A DNA stretch of 50,526 nucleotides from Planctomycetota bacterium (GTDB taxonomy: Bacteria; Planctomycetota; UBA1135; UBA2386): positions 1 through 50,526 of the forward strand of contig JAEUHU010000350.1 in NCBI GenBank assembly GCA_016793305.1, written 5' to 3'. Every line of letters starts with the position of its first letter. The first letter of the stretch is position 1. Positions 7,953 to 16,189 of the stretch are shown piece by piece. Under the pieces are notes generated by a model. The model did no database searches. It saw only the letters and a list, made by a program, of their open reading frames with translations, and was not told the origin of the DNA. Made by a program: the position numbers and the translations under genes.

Positions 7953-8945
7953 ATGAGGATCGCGGTGCTCGGCAACGGTGGCTTCGGCACGGCGATGGCG
8001 CTGGTGCTCGATCGCGCTGGTCATCACGTCGGTCTGTGGGGGCACGATGCGGTCTACACCGCCCACGTGGCCGCCTCGCGGCGCAATCCGCGCTACCTCG
8101 AAGGCGTCGTGTTGCCGGACTCGATCCGCGTGAGCAACGACGGGGCGGCGGTGCTCGACCGCGCCGAGATCGTGCTGGTCGCCGTGCCGACCCAGCACGT
8201 GCGCACCGTGGCAGGCACGCTGCGCCCGTTCCTGCCGGCCGACGTGCCGTTGGTGTCGTTGGCGAAGGGGCTGGAGCAGACCACGGGGGCGCGGCCGTCG
8301 ACGGTGCTCGGCGAGGTGCTGGGCGAGCCCGGGCGCGTCTACGCGTTGAGCGGGCCGAGCCACGCCGAGGAGATCGCGCGCGAGCTGCCAACTACGGTGG
8401 TCGTCGCCGGTGCCGACGAGGCCGTGCTGCAGCGCCTGCAGGGTGCCTTGCAGACGCCTTGGTTCCGCGTCTACCGCAACCACGACCTGCTAGGGCTCGA
8501 GTTGTGCGGGGCGTTGAAGAACGTGATGGCGCTCGCCGCCGGCATCGCCGACGGGCTCGGCTACGGCGACAACGCCAAGGCGGCGATCCTCTGCCGCGGA
8601 CTCGTCGAGATGCAGCGCTTCGGGCTGGCCCACGGCGCCGACGCGCGCACGTTCTTCGGGCTCGCCGGCGTCGGCGACCTGGCGGTGACCGCGTTCTCGC
8701 GGCACGGCCGCAACCGTGCGTTCGGCGAACGCATCGGCCGCGGCGAGACGCTGGCGCAGGCGTTGGCCGCGTCGCCGAAGGTCGCCGAAGGCGTCTGGTC
8801 GTCGCGGGTCGTCGTCGCGGCGGCGCGCACGGTCGGGGTCGAGATGCCGATCGCCACGGCCGTCGCCCGCGTGCTGTTCGAGGATCTGTCGCCGAAGGTC
8901 GCGGTGCGCGAGCTGATGGAGCGCGACCAGAAGGCCGAGTCGTGA
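7953..8945 (+). CDS. gpsA: NAD(P)H-dependent glycerol-3-phosphate dehydrogenase
   Basis: A 330-residue enzyme reducing dihydroxyacetone phosphate to sn-glycerol-3-phosphate, the backbone for PlsY made next door. The N-terminal Rossmann motif is GNGGFG (7-12), followed by VPTQHVR, the SLAKGLE lysine (K105), SGPSHAEEIA, and the catalytic lysine of ELCGALKN (K189) within the conserved GIADGLGYGDNAK helix region. The later motif GDLAVTAFSRHGRNR matches the family C-terminal domain. Length is normal for GpsA. The ATG follows a GGGGGG ribosome-binding stretch and sits 10 bases after the plsY stop. A third, unknown gene follows after 40 bases. Confidence 0.95.
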   Translation: MRIAVLGNGGFGTAMALVLDRAGHHVGLWGHDAVYTAHVAASRRNPRYLEGVVLPDSIRVSNDGAAVLDRAEIVLVAVPTQHVRTVAGTLRPFLPADVPLVSLAKGLEQTTGARPSTVLGEVLGEPGRVYALSGPSHAEEIARELPTTVVVAGADEAVLQRLQGALQTPWFRVYRNHDLLGLELCGALKNVMALAAGIADGLGYGDNAKAAILCRGLVEMQRFGLAHGADARTFFGLAGVGDLAVTAFSRHGRNRAFGERIGRGETLAQALAASPKVAEGVWSSRVVVAAARTVGVEMPIATAVARVLFEDLSPKVAVRELMERDQKAES

Positions 8946-8985
8946 GCGGGGGACCGCTCGTCGGCACCGCGCGGAGGTGCAGCTG

Positions 8986-9618
8986 ATGGCGCGTGCGTTC
9001 GCGGGGCCGCTGTGCCGCTACTTCGCGGAGCAAGGGGCTGCTGGCGGGGCCGAACGCCTCGTCGCCGGCGTCGAGGCGTGGCGCCGCGACCTGTGCGCTG
9101 CGGTCGCCCCGAAGGTCGGGGCCCAGCTCGTCTGGGACGAAGGCTCGAAGGTCACCGCGACCAGCGATCTCGGCGATGCCGGCTGGATGGCACTGCGGCT
9201 CCTGGCGCTCTACGGCGAGCACAGCGAGCTCGATTGGCCGGACACGACCCCGCCGCTGCTCGAACTCGATCCGCTGTGGCGACGCGTCGCCGACGCGAAG
9301 TTCCCGAAGACGCTCTACGGCCAGCTGCTGGCGTGCCGCGTCTGGCTGCCGGGCGACTTCCCGGTGACGCTGCGTGCGCCGCTGCCGGACGGCGAGGTTG
9401 CGGAGATCGGCTCGTTGGTGGCGTTCGCCGACCAGCTTCGCTGGCTCAACCAGCGCACGTTCCAGGCCGATCCGGACGACGTCGTCGCGTGGCGCGCGCT
9501 GCCGGCCCCGGCCGGCGCCGACCTGCTGACCGCGGCGCGGCGCGGCTACGCGGCGCTGCAGGAAGTGCTCGAGGTGGCCCTGCAGGAGTGCCTGCCGCTG
9601 GTCGTGCGGGAAGCGTGA
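8986..9618 (+). CDS. Conserved-looking protein of unknown function downstream of gpsA
   Basis: A 210-residue soluble protein that I do not recognise. The ATG at 8986 is preferred because GGAGG (8973-8977) lies 8 bases ahead; an in-frame GTG at 8977 would overlap that site. There is no signal peptide or membrane helix. Visible features are an Arg/Glu/Ala-rich N-terminal helix, a central segment DLGDAGWMALRLLALYGEH, a short Trp-bearing motif (CRVWLPGDFPVTL), and a helical C-terminus. The composition and the balanced segments look like a globular enzyme or binding domain of about 200 residues rather than a spurious frame. It stands 40 bases behind gpsA, so a link to phospholipid or glycerophosphate metabolism is possible but unproven. 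Confidence 0.65.
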   Translation: MARAFAGPLCRYFAEQGAAGGAERLVAGVEAWRRDLCAAVAPKVGAQLVWDEGSKVTATSDLGDAGWMALRLLALYGEHSELDWPDTTPPLLELDPLWRRVADAKFPKTLYGQLLACRVWLPGDFPVTLRAPLPDGEVAEIGSLVAFADQLRWLNQRTFQADPDDVVAWRALPAPAGADLLTAARRGYAALQEVLEVALQECLPLVVREA

Positions 9619-9660
9619 GGACGGCGGTCCGTTCGAGCCACCTTCCTTCGAGGGCTGGCG

Positions 9661-10371
9661 TCACTTCATGCCGGCGTAGACGCGGTGCACGTCGTCGTTC
9701 TCGTCGAGCCGTTCGAGGAACGTCGCCACCTTGGTGCGGTCCTCGTCGCCGAGCACGACCGCGTCCTTCGCGCGGTAGCCGAGCTCCGCGGTCGCCACGT
9801 GCCAGCCGGCCTTCTTCAGCGCGTCGGCGACCGGGAACATGTCGGTGCGCTCGGTGAAGAAGCGGCCGCCGGTCTCCTCTTCCTTGGCGCTCTCGAGCTT
9901 CTCGACGTCCTGGGCGCCGGCCTCGATCGCCGCACTCTCGAGGTCCTGGCCGGCCACCGGGTGCGTCGCCTCGACGATGCCGACGTGGTCGAACAGGAAC
10001 ATCACCTTGCTGCCGAACTGGGCGTCCTTGAACAGCGAACGGATGTCCGGCGCGGTGCGGTTCCGGTTCTCGGTCAAGCACTCGACGATCACCGGCACGT
10101 TGCACGGGCCCATGCCTTCATAGGTGACCAGCTCGTACTGGATCGCGTCGGCACCCTGGCCGGATCCCTTCTTGATGGCGCGGTTGATGACGTCGTTGGA
10201 AACCGACTGCTTGCGCGCGGCCTCGACGGCCAGTGCCAGGCGCGGGTTCATCGCCGGATCGGGCACGCCCATCTTGGCGGCGACCATGATCTCGCGCACC
10301 AGCTTGCTGGTGATCTGCGCGCGACGGTTGGCGGTGACCTCTTTCTTGCTGTGCAGCCACTGACGGCCCAT
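9661..10371 (-). CDS. YebC/PmpR family protein, YeeN-like branch
   Basis: A 236-residue YebC/PmpR (TACO1-type) protein. The family is described as DNA-binding transcriptional regulators and, more recently, as ribosome-associated factors easing polyproline translation. The start at 10371 gives MGRQWLHSKKE; the upstream open extension is Arg-rich and unconvincing. Family segments are clear: the helical N-terminal domain (ITSKLVREIMVAAKMG), NPRLALAVEAARKQSVSNDVINRAIKKG, YELVTYEGMGPCNVPVIVECLTENRNRT (read in parts), and the third domain with a VLG-D-E-D-rich end. The MGRxW opening resembles the YeeN branch more than the AGHSKW opening of canonical YebC. It diverges from the peptide transporter across a 304-base gap. 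Confidence 0.9.
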   Translation of the reverse strand: MGRQWLHSKKEVTANRRAQITSKLVREIMVAAKMGVPDPAMNPRLALAVEAARKQSVSNDVINRAIKKGSGQGADAIQYELVTYEGMGPCNVPVIVECLTENRNRTAPDIRSLFKDAQFGSKVMFLFDHVGIVEATHPVAGQDLESAAIEAGAQDVEKLESAKEEETGGRFFTERTDMFPVADALKKAGWHVATAELGYRAKDAVVLGDEDRTKVATFLERLDENDDVHRVYAGMK

Positions 10372-10675
10372 GGCGATTCGTTGCTCCTCGAAGGGGGCGC
10401 GCAGGATGGCGGGGCCGGCGTCGGCTGGCAAGGGTGAGGTCCCGCATCGACGCCGAACGGGCACGACGGTTGCGAAGCGGGGCGCCACCACCGGCTCGGC
10501 GACCTTCCCGCAGGACATGCGTGGCAAGCGCTCTTCGCCGGTGTCTCGTCTCGGCCGGCTCGCTAGCCTTCGCCGGCCCGCTTCGTCCACTTCGTCCCTC
10601 TGCTCCTGCTGGCTCGCGCCACGTGGCCCTCGGCCTCCGCGCGATGGCCGGATCCGTCTCCCCGATCCGTACGTC
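10372..10675. promoter_or_regulatory. Divergent intergenic region with a 7-bp inverted repeat
   Basis: This 304-base gap holds the promoters for both the YebC-like gene (-) and the peptide transporter (+). No gene is supported in it. One symmetric element stands out: GGCCGGC (10553-10559) and GCCGGCC (10572-10578) are perfect inverted copies with a 12-base spacer, about 100 bases ahead of the transporter ATG. It could be an operator or an RNA hairpin. In such GC-rich DNA a 7-base match can arise by chance. No clear sigma-70 boxes were seen. Confidence 0.3.
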
Positions 10676-12661
10676 ATGAACCCGACCACTCCCGCCGCCG
10701 GCTCGATGTTCTCCGGCCACCCGACCGGCCTCTACCGGCTCTTCTTCATCGAGATGTGGGAGCGGCTCGGCTTCTACACGATCGTCGCGGTGTTGATGCT
10801 CTACGCGAAGGACACCGAGCGCGGCGGGCTCGGCCTGCCGGCGGACTTCGCGAGCGAGATCTACGGCATCTACCTCGCGTTCGTCTATTTCACGCCCTAC
10901 CTCGGCGGCCTGATCGCCGACCGCTACCTCGGCTACCGGAAGTCGGTGCTGATCGGTGGGCTCGTGTTCGCGACGGGCTTCCTGCTGCTCGGCACCGGCC
11001 AGTCCTGGACGTTCCCGGTGGGCCTCGTGTTGCTGTGCATCGGCAACGGCTTCTTCAAGCCGAACATCTCGGCGATGGTCGGCAACCTGTACGCGAAGGG
11101 TGATCCGAAGCGCGACGCCGGCTTCAACATCTTCTACATGGGGATCAACGTCGGTGCGTTCACCGCCAACTTCCTGGCGGCGTACACGCGCAACGTGTGG
11201 TTCTGGGAGGCGGCCTTCATCGCTGCCGGCTGCGGCCTGCTGCTGTCGTGCGTGATCCTCCTGGCCAGCTGGAAGGTGCTGGAGCGGGCCGACCGCACGC
11301 CGGGGACGAACCCCGAGGACACGCCGTTCGGAGAGATCCTGAAGCGCATCCTCGGCCCCGCGTTCGCGTTCGGGATCGGCGGCTGGGCTCTGGCCGCCTA
11401 CGCGTTGCCGGAGTCCATCACCAAGATCGTCAAGGCGACCGACATCGGCTTCCTGATCGGCTCGATCCCGATCCTGCTGTTCTTCGCCGGGCTGTCGCGC
11501 AAGGCGAACGACGAGGAGAAGCCCGGGTTGCGGGCCCTGCTGCCGCTCTACCTCGCCGGGGGCACGTTCTTCATGGTCTTGCACCTGAACGGCAGCGCGA
11601 TGACGACCTGGGCCGCCGACAGCACAGCCCGCCACTTCGGCGAGCCCGATCCGATCGTGATGGTCGCACGGACGTTCCCGGTGTTCGCCGAGAGTGCGCA
11701 ACCCGGCTACTACGGCAACGCCTCTGCCGATGTCCCGCGTCCGAACCGCGGCTCGCTGCTGCCGATCGCCACCGACCTGCAGACGAAGATGTTCGGCCAG
11801 AAGCGCATGGACGAGGCGAACCTCGCCGAGCTGCGGGCGAAGCTGCCCTCGGGCGTGACCGTCGAGTCGGTGCCCACCGGCAGCACGTTGAGCGACGAGC
11901 AGAAGACCTGGAAGGACTTCTGGTTCGACGTCTACCCGAAGGTGACGGTGACCGAGACCACGGATTCGCACGGTCTGCCCGTGACGAGCGTGAAGGCCGA
12001 GTCGGGGGCGAAGTCCGTCGATCGTGCGGTCTTCGTGCGCACGATCGACGGCGGCAGCCGGGTTCCCACCATCCTGGTGACCCAGGCGAAGTTCGACGCG
12101 CTCTACGCCGGCAACCCGCCCGAACTCGCTCCCGGGGCGTACCTGCTCACGGCGAACGCAGAGCTGTACCAGTCGTGGAACGCCTTCTTCGTCATCGTGA
12201 TGACGCCCTTGGTCATGCTGTTCTTCGCGCGGCTGTTGCGCCGCGGGGTCGACTTCAGCACGGCCCGGAAGATCCTGGCCGGGATGGCGATCACCGGGGT
12301 CGCCGCGGTGTTCATGGCGATCGCCGGCGTGCTGAGCGACAACGGCGCCGCGAAGGTCAGCGGCATGTGGATCCTCGGCTTCTACGCGATCGTCACCGTG
12401 GGGGAGCTGTGCCTGTCGCCGATGGCGCTGTCGCTGGTGACCAAGCTGAGCCCGAAGCGATTCGTCGGGTTGACGATGGGCGGCTGGTTCTTCGCCACCG
12501 CGGTCGGCAACAAGTTCTCGGGCTTCCTCGGCGTGCTGCAAGGGCACATGTCGCCTTGGGCCTTCTGGCTGGTCCCGGCTGGGGCTGCCTTCGCGGTCTC
12601 GGTGGTGATCCTCGTGATGCTTCCGAAGCTCGACGCCGCGATCAAGAAGTACGGCGCGTAG
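10676..12661 (+). CDS. POT/PTR family proton-dependent oligopeptide transporter with large insertion
   Basis: A 661-residue major-facilitator peptide transporter. The start at 10676 is chosen because the conserved POT N-terminus follows shortly (FFIEMWERLGFY at 23-34, containing the proton-coupling ExxER motif). Further POT features are the GLIADRYLGYRKS loop (78-90), the FKPNISAMVGNLY segment (127-139) with its usual FNIFYMGINVGAF continuation, and NGSAMTTWA in TM7. POT proteins are normally about 450-500 residues. This one has an extra extracytoplasmic stretch of about 175 residues (about 318-497) between TM7 and TM8, with no membrane helix. Helices resume at LYQSWNAFFVIVMTPL. A GC hairpin (12681-12685 with 12692-12696) just after the stop may end transcription. 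It probably imports di/tripeptides. Confidence 0.92.
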   Translation: MNPTTPAAGSMFSGHPTGLYRLFFIEMWERLGFYTIVAVLMLYAKDTERGGLGLPADFASEIYGIYLAFVYFTPYLGGLIADRYLGYRKSVLIGGLVFATGFLLLGTGQSWTFPVGLVLLCIGNGFFKPNISAMVGNLYAKGDPKRDAGFNIFYMGINVGAFTANFLAAYTRNVWFWEAAFIAAGCGLLLSCVILLASWKVLERADRTPGTNPEDTPFGEILKRILGPAFAFGIGGWALAAYALPESITKIVKATDIGFLIGSIPILLFFAGLSRKANDEEKPGLRALLPLYLAGGTFFMVLHLNGSAMTTWAADSTARHFGEPDPIVMVARTFPVFAESAQPGYYGNASADVPRPNRGSLLPIATDLQTKMFGQKRMDEANLAELRAKLPSGVTVESVPTGSTLSDEQKTWKDFWFDVYPKVTVTETTDSHGLPVTSVKAESGAKSVDRAVFVRTIDGGSRVPTILVTQAKFDALYAGNPPELAPGAYLLTANAELYQSWNAFFVIVMTPLVMLFFARLLRRGVDFSTARKILAGMAITGVAAVFMAIAGVLSDNGAAKVSGMWILGFYAIVTVGELCLSPMALSLVTKLSPKRFVGLTMGGWFFATAVGNKFSGFLGVLQGHMSPWAFWLVPAGAAFAVSVVILVMLPKLDAAIKKYGA

Positions 12662-12752
12662 CCGCCGAACCGACGTTGCGGCCGCTCCCGGGCGGCTGCT
12701 GCGCACCTCGGCCACCTCGCCGCCACGCCGTCCGCCGGCACCATGCCGGCTC

Positions 12753-13346
12753 ATGGCGCGCCTCCGTCTCCAGTCCCTGATCGAACGCCTCGACGCCCTG
12801 CCGCCGGCACAGATCACCCTGCCCCGCGTGCAGCAGATCCTCGCCGACGGCGAACTGGACGACGCCGAGTTGCGCCGCTTCGTCGGTGTGCTGCCGGACA
12901 AGTACGCGCGCCGGCCGGTGCACAGGAGCCGCCACTTCGACATCCTGGTGCTGACCTGGGCGCCGGGGCAGTTCACGCCGATCCACAACCACGCCGGCAA
13001 CTGTGGCTGGGTCCGACTCGTGCGCGGCCAGATCGCCGAGGAGACGTTCCAGCTGGTGCCGGGGGCCTCGCTCGTCGACGCCGCGGTCGCCGAGAACTGC
13101 CACGGCCGCACCGGCAACGTCGGCCTGCAGGCGACCGGCAGCGGCGTGATCGCGACGGTGGGGGCGGTCGCCACCGTCGATCGCGTGCGCGCGATCCATC
13201 GGCTCGGCAATCCGGCGAAAGCCGGGGGCGACGTCACCGCGACGCTGCACGTCTACTCGTTGCCGCACGACCGCTGCCTCGCGTTCGACCTCGCGAAGCG
13301 CACCTGCGAGCCGCGGCAGATGGTGTTCGATCCGTTGCCGGCTTGA
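12753..13346 (+). CDS. Cysteine dioxygenase (type I, bacterial)
   Basis: A 197-residue cupin enzyme converting L-cysteine and O2 to cysteine sulfinate with a mononuclear iron. The iron-binding His pair is in PGQFTPIHNHAG (H78, H80), with the third His in AIHRLGN (H149). The C-terminal block TLHVYSLPHDRC matches the LHxYSPP motif of the family, including the active-site Tyr (Y168). The position that carries the cross-linked Cys in animal enzymes appears to be Gly (G85), as in other bacterial forms. Length is typical. It is convergent with the helicase gene, with one base between the stops. 3-mercaptopropionate dioxygenase is the main alternative, since the two subfamilies are similar. Confidence 0.88.
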   Translation: MARLRLQSLIERLDALPPAQITLPRVQQILADGELDDAELRRFVGVLPDKYARRPVHRSRHFDILVLTWAPGQFTPIHNHAGNCGWVRLVRGQIAEETFQLVPGASLVDAAVAENCHGRTGNVGLQATGSGVIATVGAVATVDRVRAIHRLGNPAKAGGDVTATLHVYSLPHDRCLAFDLAKRTCEPRQMVFDPLPA

Positions 13347-13347
13347 G

Positions 13348-15312
13348 TCACGCGGTCGGGTCGTGGTCGGGCGAGAACGGCAGCGCCTGCAGGAACCGGC
13401 GCCCGTAGCCCTTGGTGCGCACGCGCGGATCGAGCAGCAGCACCGTGCCGCGGTCCTGGGAGCCGCGGATCAGCCGGCCGAAGCCCTGGCGGAACTTCAG
13501 GATCGCCTCGGGCAGCGAATGGTCGGCGAACGGATCGCGGCCCTGTTCCTGGAGCCGCTGCATGCGCGCCTGCGTCAGCGGGTGGCCCGGACTCTGGAAC
13601 GGCAGGCGCGTGATCACCAAGAGCGTCAGCGCGTCGCCGCGCAGGTCGATGCCTTCCCACAGGCTGTCGGTGCCGATCAGCACCGAGGTCGGCTGCTGGC
13701 GCTTCTGCTCGAGCAGGCGCGCCAGCGGCGCTTCGCCCTGCACCAGCAGTTCGATGCCCGCGGCGGCGAGGTCGGGCCGCAGCAGCCCCGCCAGGCTGCG
13801 CACGAACTCCCAGGACGTGCACAGCACCAGCGCGCGCCCGCCGTTCTCGAGCACGTGCTGCAGCGTGTGGTCGGCGACCACGGTCTTGAACGTCTGGCCG
13901 TCGCGCGCCGGGTCCGGCAACGAGTCGGGGATCACGAGGCGCACCGCGCGGTCGTAGTCGAACGGCGAGCCGACCCGCAGCGTGTCGGCCTGGTCGATGC
14001 CGAGCTGGCGGCGCAGCCAGCCGAACTCGGCGTCGTCGCCGGTGCCGAGCGTCGCCGAGGTCAGCACCGCGGTGACGCCAGAGCCCCACAGGTGCTGGCG
14101 CAGCGTCTGGCTGACGTCGAGCGGGGAGCCGCACAAGAGCGGCCCGTGGCGCGACGGCTCGAGCCAGCGCACCAGCGGCGACGGCGCCTCGGGGTTCGGT
14201 ACGCAGAGGCCGCGCAGCACCGCGCACAGCGAGTCGAGGCCGTTGGCGCGCGCCTGCAGCTCCATGCGCGCGTCGACCTCCTCGACCGAGGCGGCGGCGC
14301 GGCCGAGCTCGGTCGACAACGCGCGCAGCACCGGCGTCAGCGGCTCCTCGAGCAGCAGGTCGCCGAGCGGCAGCCCTTCGCTCTTGCCGCCTTGCCGCAG
14401 CCGGTCCTCGAGTTCGCCGAAGAACGCTTCGCCGTGCTGGTGCGCCTCTTCCCACAGGATGTGTGCGGCCGGCCCGCCGTGGCGGGCGAGCAGGCTGCGT
14501 TCGCTGCGGCGCCCGTGCAGCCGCCGCAGGTGCCAGCCGATCGTGCTGCGGCCGACCCGCAGGCCGAGGCTCTCGGTGGCGGTGCGCTCGAGATGGTGCG
14601 CTTCGTCGAAGATCACCACGCGGTGGGCCGGCAGGTAGCTCGCACCCGCCATGCGTAGCGCCAGATCGGCGAAGTAGAGCGCGTGGTTCACGACCAGCAC
14701 CTGGGCGGTCTGCATGCGCCGGCGCGCCCGTTGCCAATGGCAGCGGTCGTAGTGCTTGCAGGCGCGCTGCAGGCAGTTGCCGTGCTCGGCCTGCACCTCC
14801 TCCCAGACCTCGGGGGCCGGCGGGAACGGCAGGTCCTGGCGCGTGCCTTCGGCGGTCGACAACGACCATGCGACGATCTTCTGCAGCTGGTCGCCGCGTT
14901 CGGGATCCTCGAACAGGTGGCGCTCGCGCTGCGCCAGTTCCATGCGGCGCAGGCAGACGTAGTTGTTGCGGCCGATCGCGGTCACCGACGACCACTCGAA
15001 CGGCAGCACCGCGTGCAGGAACGGCAGGTCCTTGTGTTCGAGCTGCTCCTGCAGCGCGATCGTGCGCGTCGAGACGACCACCGGTCCTTCGCCCTGGTGC
15101 GTGTCGGCATGCAGGGCGGCCGGCAGCAGGTAGGCGAACGACTTGCCTGTGCCGGTGCCGGCCTCGGCGATCAAATGGCGGCGTTGCTGCAGCGCCCGTT
15201 CGACCGCGTCGGCCATCGCCAACTGCTGGGGCCGGACCTCGAAGTCGGGCAGGCGGCGGGCGATCGCGCCGGCCGGCCCGAGCAGGTGGCGAACGGACCG
15301 TTCGTCGCTCAT
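13348..15312 (-). CDS. dinG: DinG/XPD-family ATP-dependent DNA helicase with Fe-S cluster
   Basis: A 654-residue superfamily 2 helicase. The start at 15312 gives MSDERSVRHLLGP, directly ahead of the Q-motif region (FEVRPQQLAMADAV); the longer open frame upstream crosses the divergent promoter region. Motifs in order: Walker A (EAGTGTGKS), STRTIALQEQL, four candidate Fe-S cysteines (YVC, then NC, AC and RC around GNCLQRACKHYDRC), the DEAHH box, TSATL, GTDSLWEGIDL, and QGFGRLIRG (motif VI). DinG helicases unwind 5'-to-3', resolving R-loops and other blocked structures. It diverges from a sigma-factor gene. A YoaA-like role is the alternative within the same family. Confidence 0.9.
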   Translation of the reverse strand: MSDERSVRHLLGPAGAIARRLPDFEVRPQQLAMADAVERALQQRRHLIAEAGTGTGKSFAYLLPAALHADTHQGEGPVVVSTRTIALQEQLEHKDLPFLHAVLPFEWSSVTAIGRNNYVCLRRMELAQRERHLFEDPERGDQLQKIVAWSLSTAEGTRQDLPFPPAPEVWEEVQAEHGNCLQRACKHYDRCHWQRARRRMQTAQVLVVNHALYFADLALRMAGASYLPAHRVVIFDEAHHLERTATESLGLRVGRSTIGWHLRRLHGRRSERSLLARHGGPAAHILWEEAHQHGEAFFGELEDRLRQGGKSEGLPLGDLLLEEPLTPVLRALSTELGRAAASVEEVDARMELQARANGLDSLCAVLRGLCVPNPEAPSPLVRWLEPSRHGPLLCGSPLDVSQTLRQHLWGSGVTAVLTSATLGTGDDAEFGWLRRQLGIDQADTLRVGSPFDYDRAVRLVIPDSLPDPARDGQTFKTVVADHTLQHVLENGGRALVLCTSWEFVRSLAGLLRPDLAAAGIELLVQGEAPLARLLEQKRQQPTSVLIGTDSLWEGIDLRGDALTLLVITRLPFQSPGHPLTQARMQRLQEQGRDPFADHSLPEAILKFRQGFGRLIRGSQDRGTVLLLDPRVRTKGYGRRFLQALPFSPDHDPTA

Positions 15313-15503
15313 CACCGGTTCCGCCGATGGCACCGGTGCGCCGCCGCCGCTCCGCGGGCTCTGGCGGGTCCCTGGGCGGCCCTGGGTGGGAGGTACGTCA
15401 CGGCGCGCGACACGGCCCTGTTCGTAGCGGGTCGCCTCGTGCCGCTCCAGCCGCGCGTTGCGGGGATCCTCCGCGCTGCCCCCTGGACCGCTCGGGTGGG
15501 GGC

Positions 15504-15528
15504 GAAACGCGGCTAAGGTGGGTTCGTA
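15504..15528 (+). promoter_or_regulatory. Candidate ECF-type promoter ahead of the sigma-factor gene
   Basis: GAAAC (15504-15508) is followed after 16 bases by CGTA (15525-15528). This resembles the GGAAC / CGTC-like pairs recognised by ECF sigma factors, and the implied transcription start lies about 20 bases before the GTG at 15554. It would fit autoregulation of the sigma-factor operon. It is a short pattern matched by eye in the 241-base gap shared with the helicase gene, so chance is a real possibility. Confidence 0.25.
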
Positions 15529-15553
15529 CTCCCCACAGAGGCCGGATGGCCTG

Positions 15554-16189
15554 GTGACGACACCCAGCAACAACCCTGCCCCCGACGACGGGGATCGCGA
15601 CACCGTCCAGCTGCTGCTGGCGCGGGACGCTCGGGGTCTGACCCGATTGCTGGAACAGCACGGTGCTCGCGTGCGCGCGGCACTGCGAGCGAGCTTCGGA
15701 GGAGCCTTGAGCGACAGCGACCTGGACGACGCCCTGAGCACCGCGAGCTTCCGCGCCTGGCGGAAGGTCGCGACGTTCGACCCGGCGCGCGGCACCCTGC
15801 GCGCCTGGTTCTACGTCGTCTGCCGCAACGCCGCCCACGAACTGCTGCGTGCGCGCCGTCGCGCCGGCCTCGAGCTGCGTGGCGACGAACTCGAACAGGT
15901 CGCCGATCCGGCAAGCCCTGCCAACCACGCCGAACTGCTGCCCGAGCCGCCGCGCGCCTTCACCGAGGCGCTGCGCGCCTGCGTCGCGGAACTGCCGCGG
16001 CTGCAGAGGTTGGTCGTCGAGGCCGACCTGCAGAGCGACTTCGTGGTGGATGCCGATGAGCTCGCCCGGCGGCTCGGCACGACCCGCAACTCCGTCTACG
16101 TGTCGCGGTCCAACGCCAGGAAGGCCCTGAAGCAGGCCTTGCTGGCGCGTGGCTTCCCGCTGCCGGACGGCGAGGAACTCCGCTCATGA
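15554..16189 (+). CDS. RNA polymerase sigma-70 factor, ECF-like
   Basis: A 211-residue sigma factor with the two-domain ECF plan. Region 2 is about residues 40-95 (DLDDALSTASFRAWRKVATFDPARGTLRAW read in parts, ending VVCRNAAHELLRARRR). Region 4 is about 140-205, with the helix-turn-helix DELARRLGTTRNSVYVSRSNARK. GTG at 15554 is the best start: an in-frame TTG lies further upstream at 15458, but it precedes the likely promoter. The stop overlaps the ATG of the next gene (ATGA, 16186-16189), the usual coupling of a sigma factor with its anti-sigma factor. The activating signal and the target promoters are unknown. Confidence 0.88.
   Translation: MTTPSNNPAPDDGDRDTVQLLLARDARGLTRLLEQHGARVRAALRASFGGALSDSDLDDALSTASFRAWRKVATFDPARGTLRAWFYVVCRNAAHELLRARRRAGLELRGDELEQVADPASPANHAELLPEPPRAFTEALRACVAELPRLQRLVVEADLQSDFVVDADELARRLGTTRNSVYVSRSNARKALKQALLARGFPLPDGEELRS

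Noticed and set aside
10553..10578. Inverted repeat GGCCGGC/GCCGGCC as a firm operator
   Set aside because: Symmetric GC-only words are frequent in DNA of this composition; kept only as a low-confidence note in the gap description.
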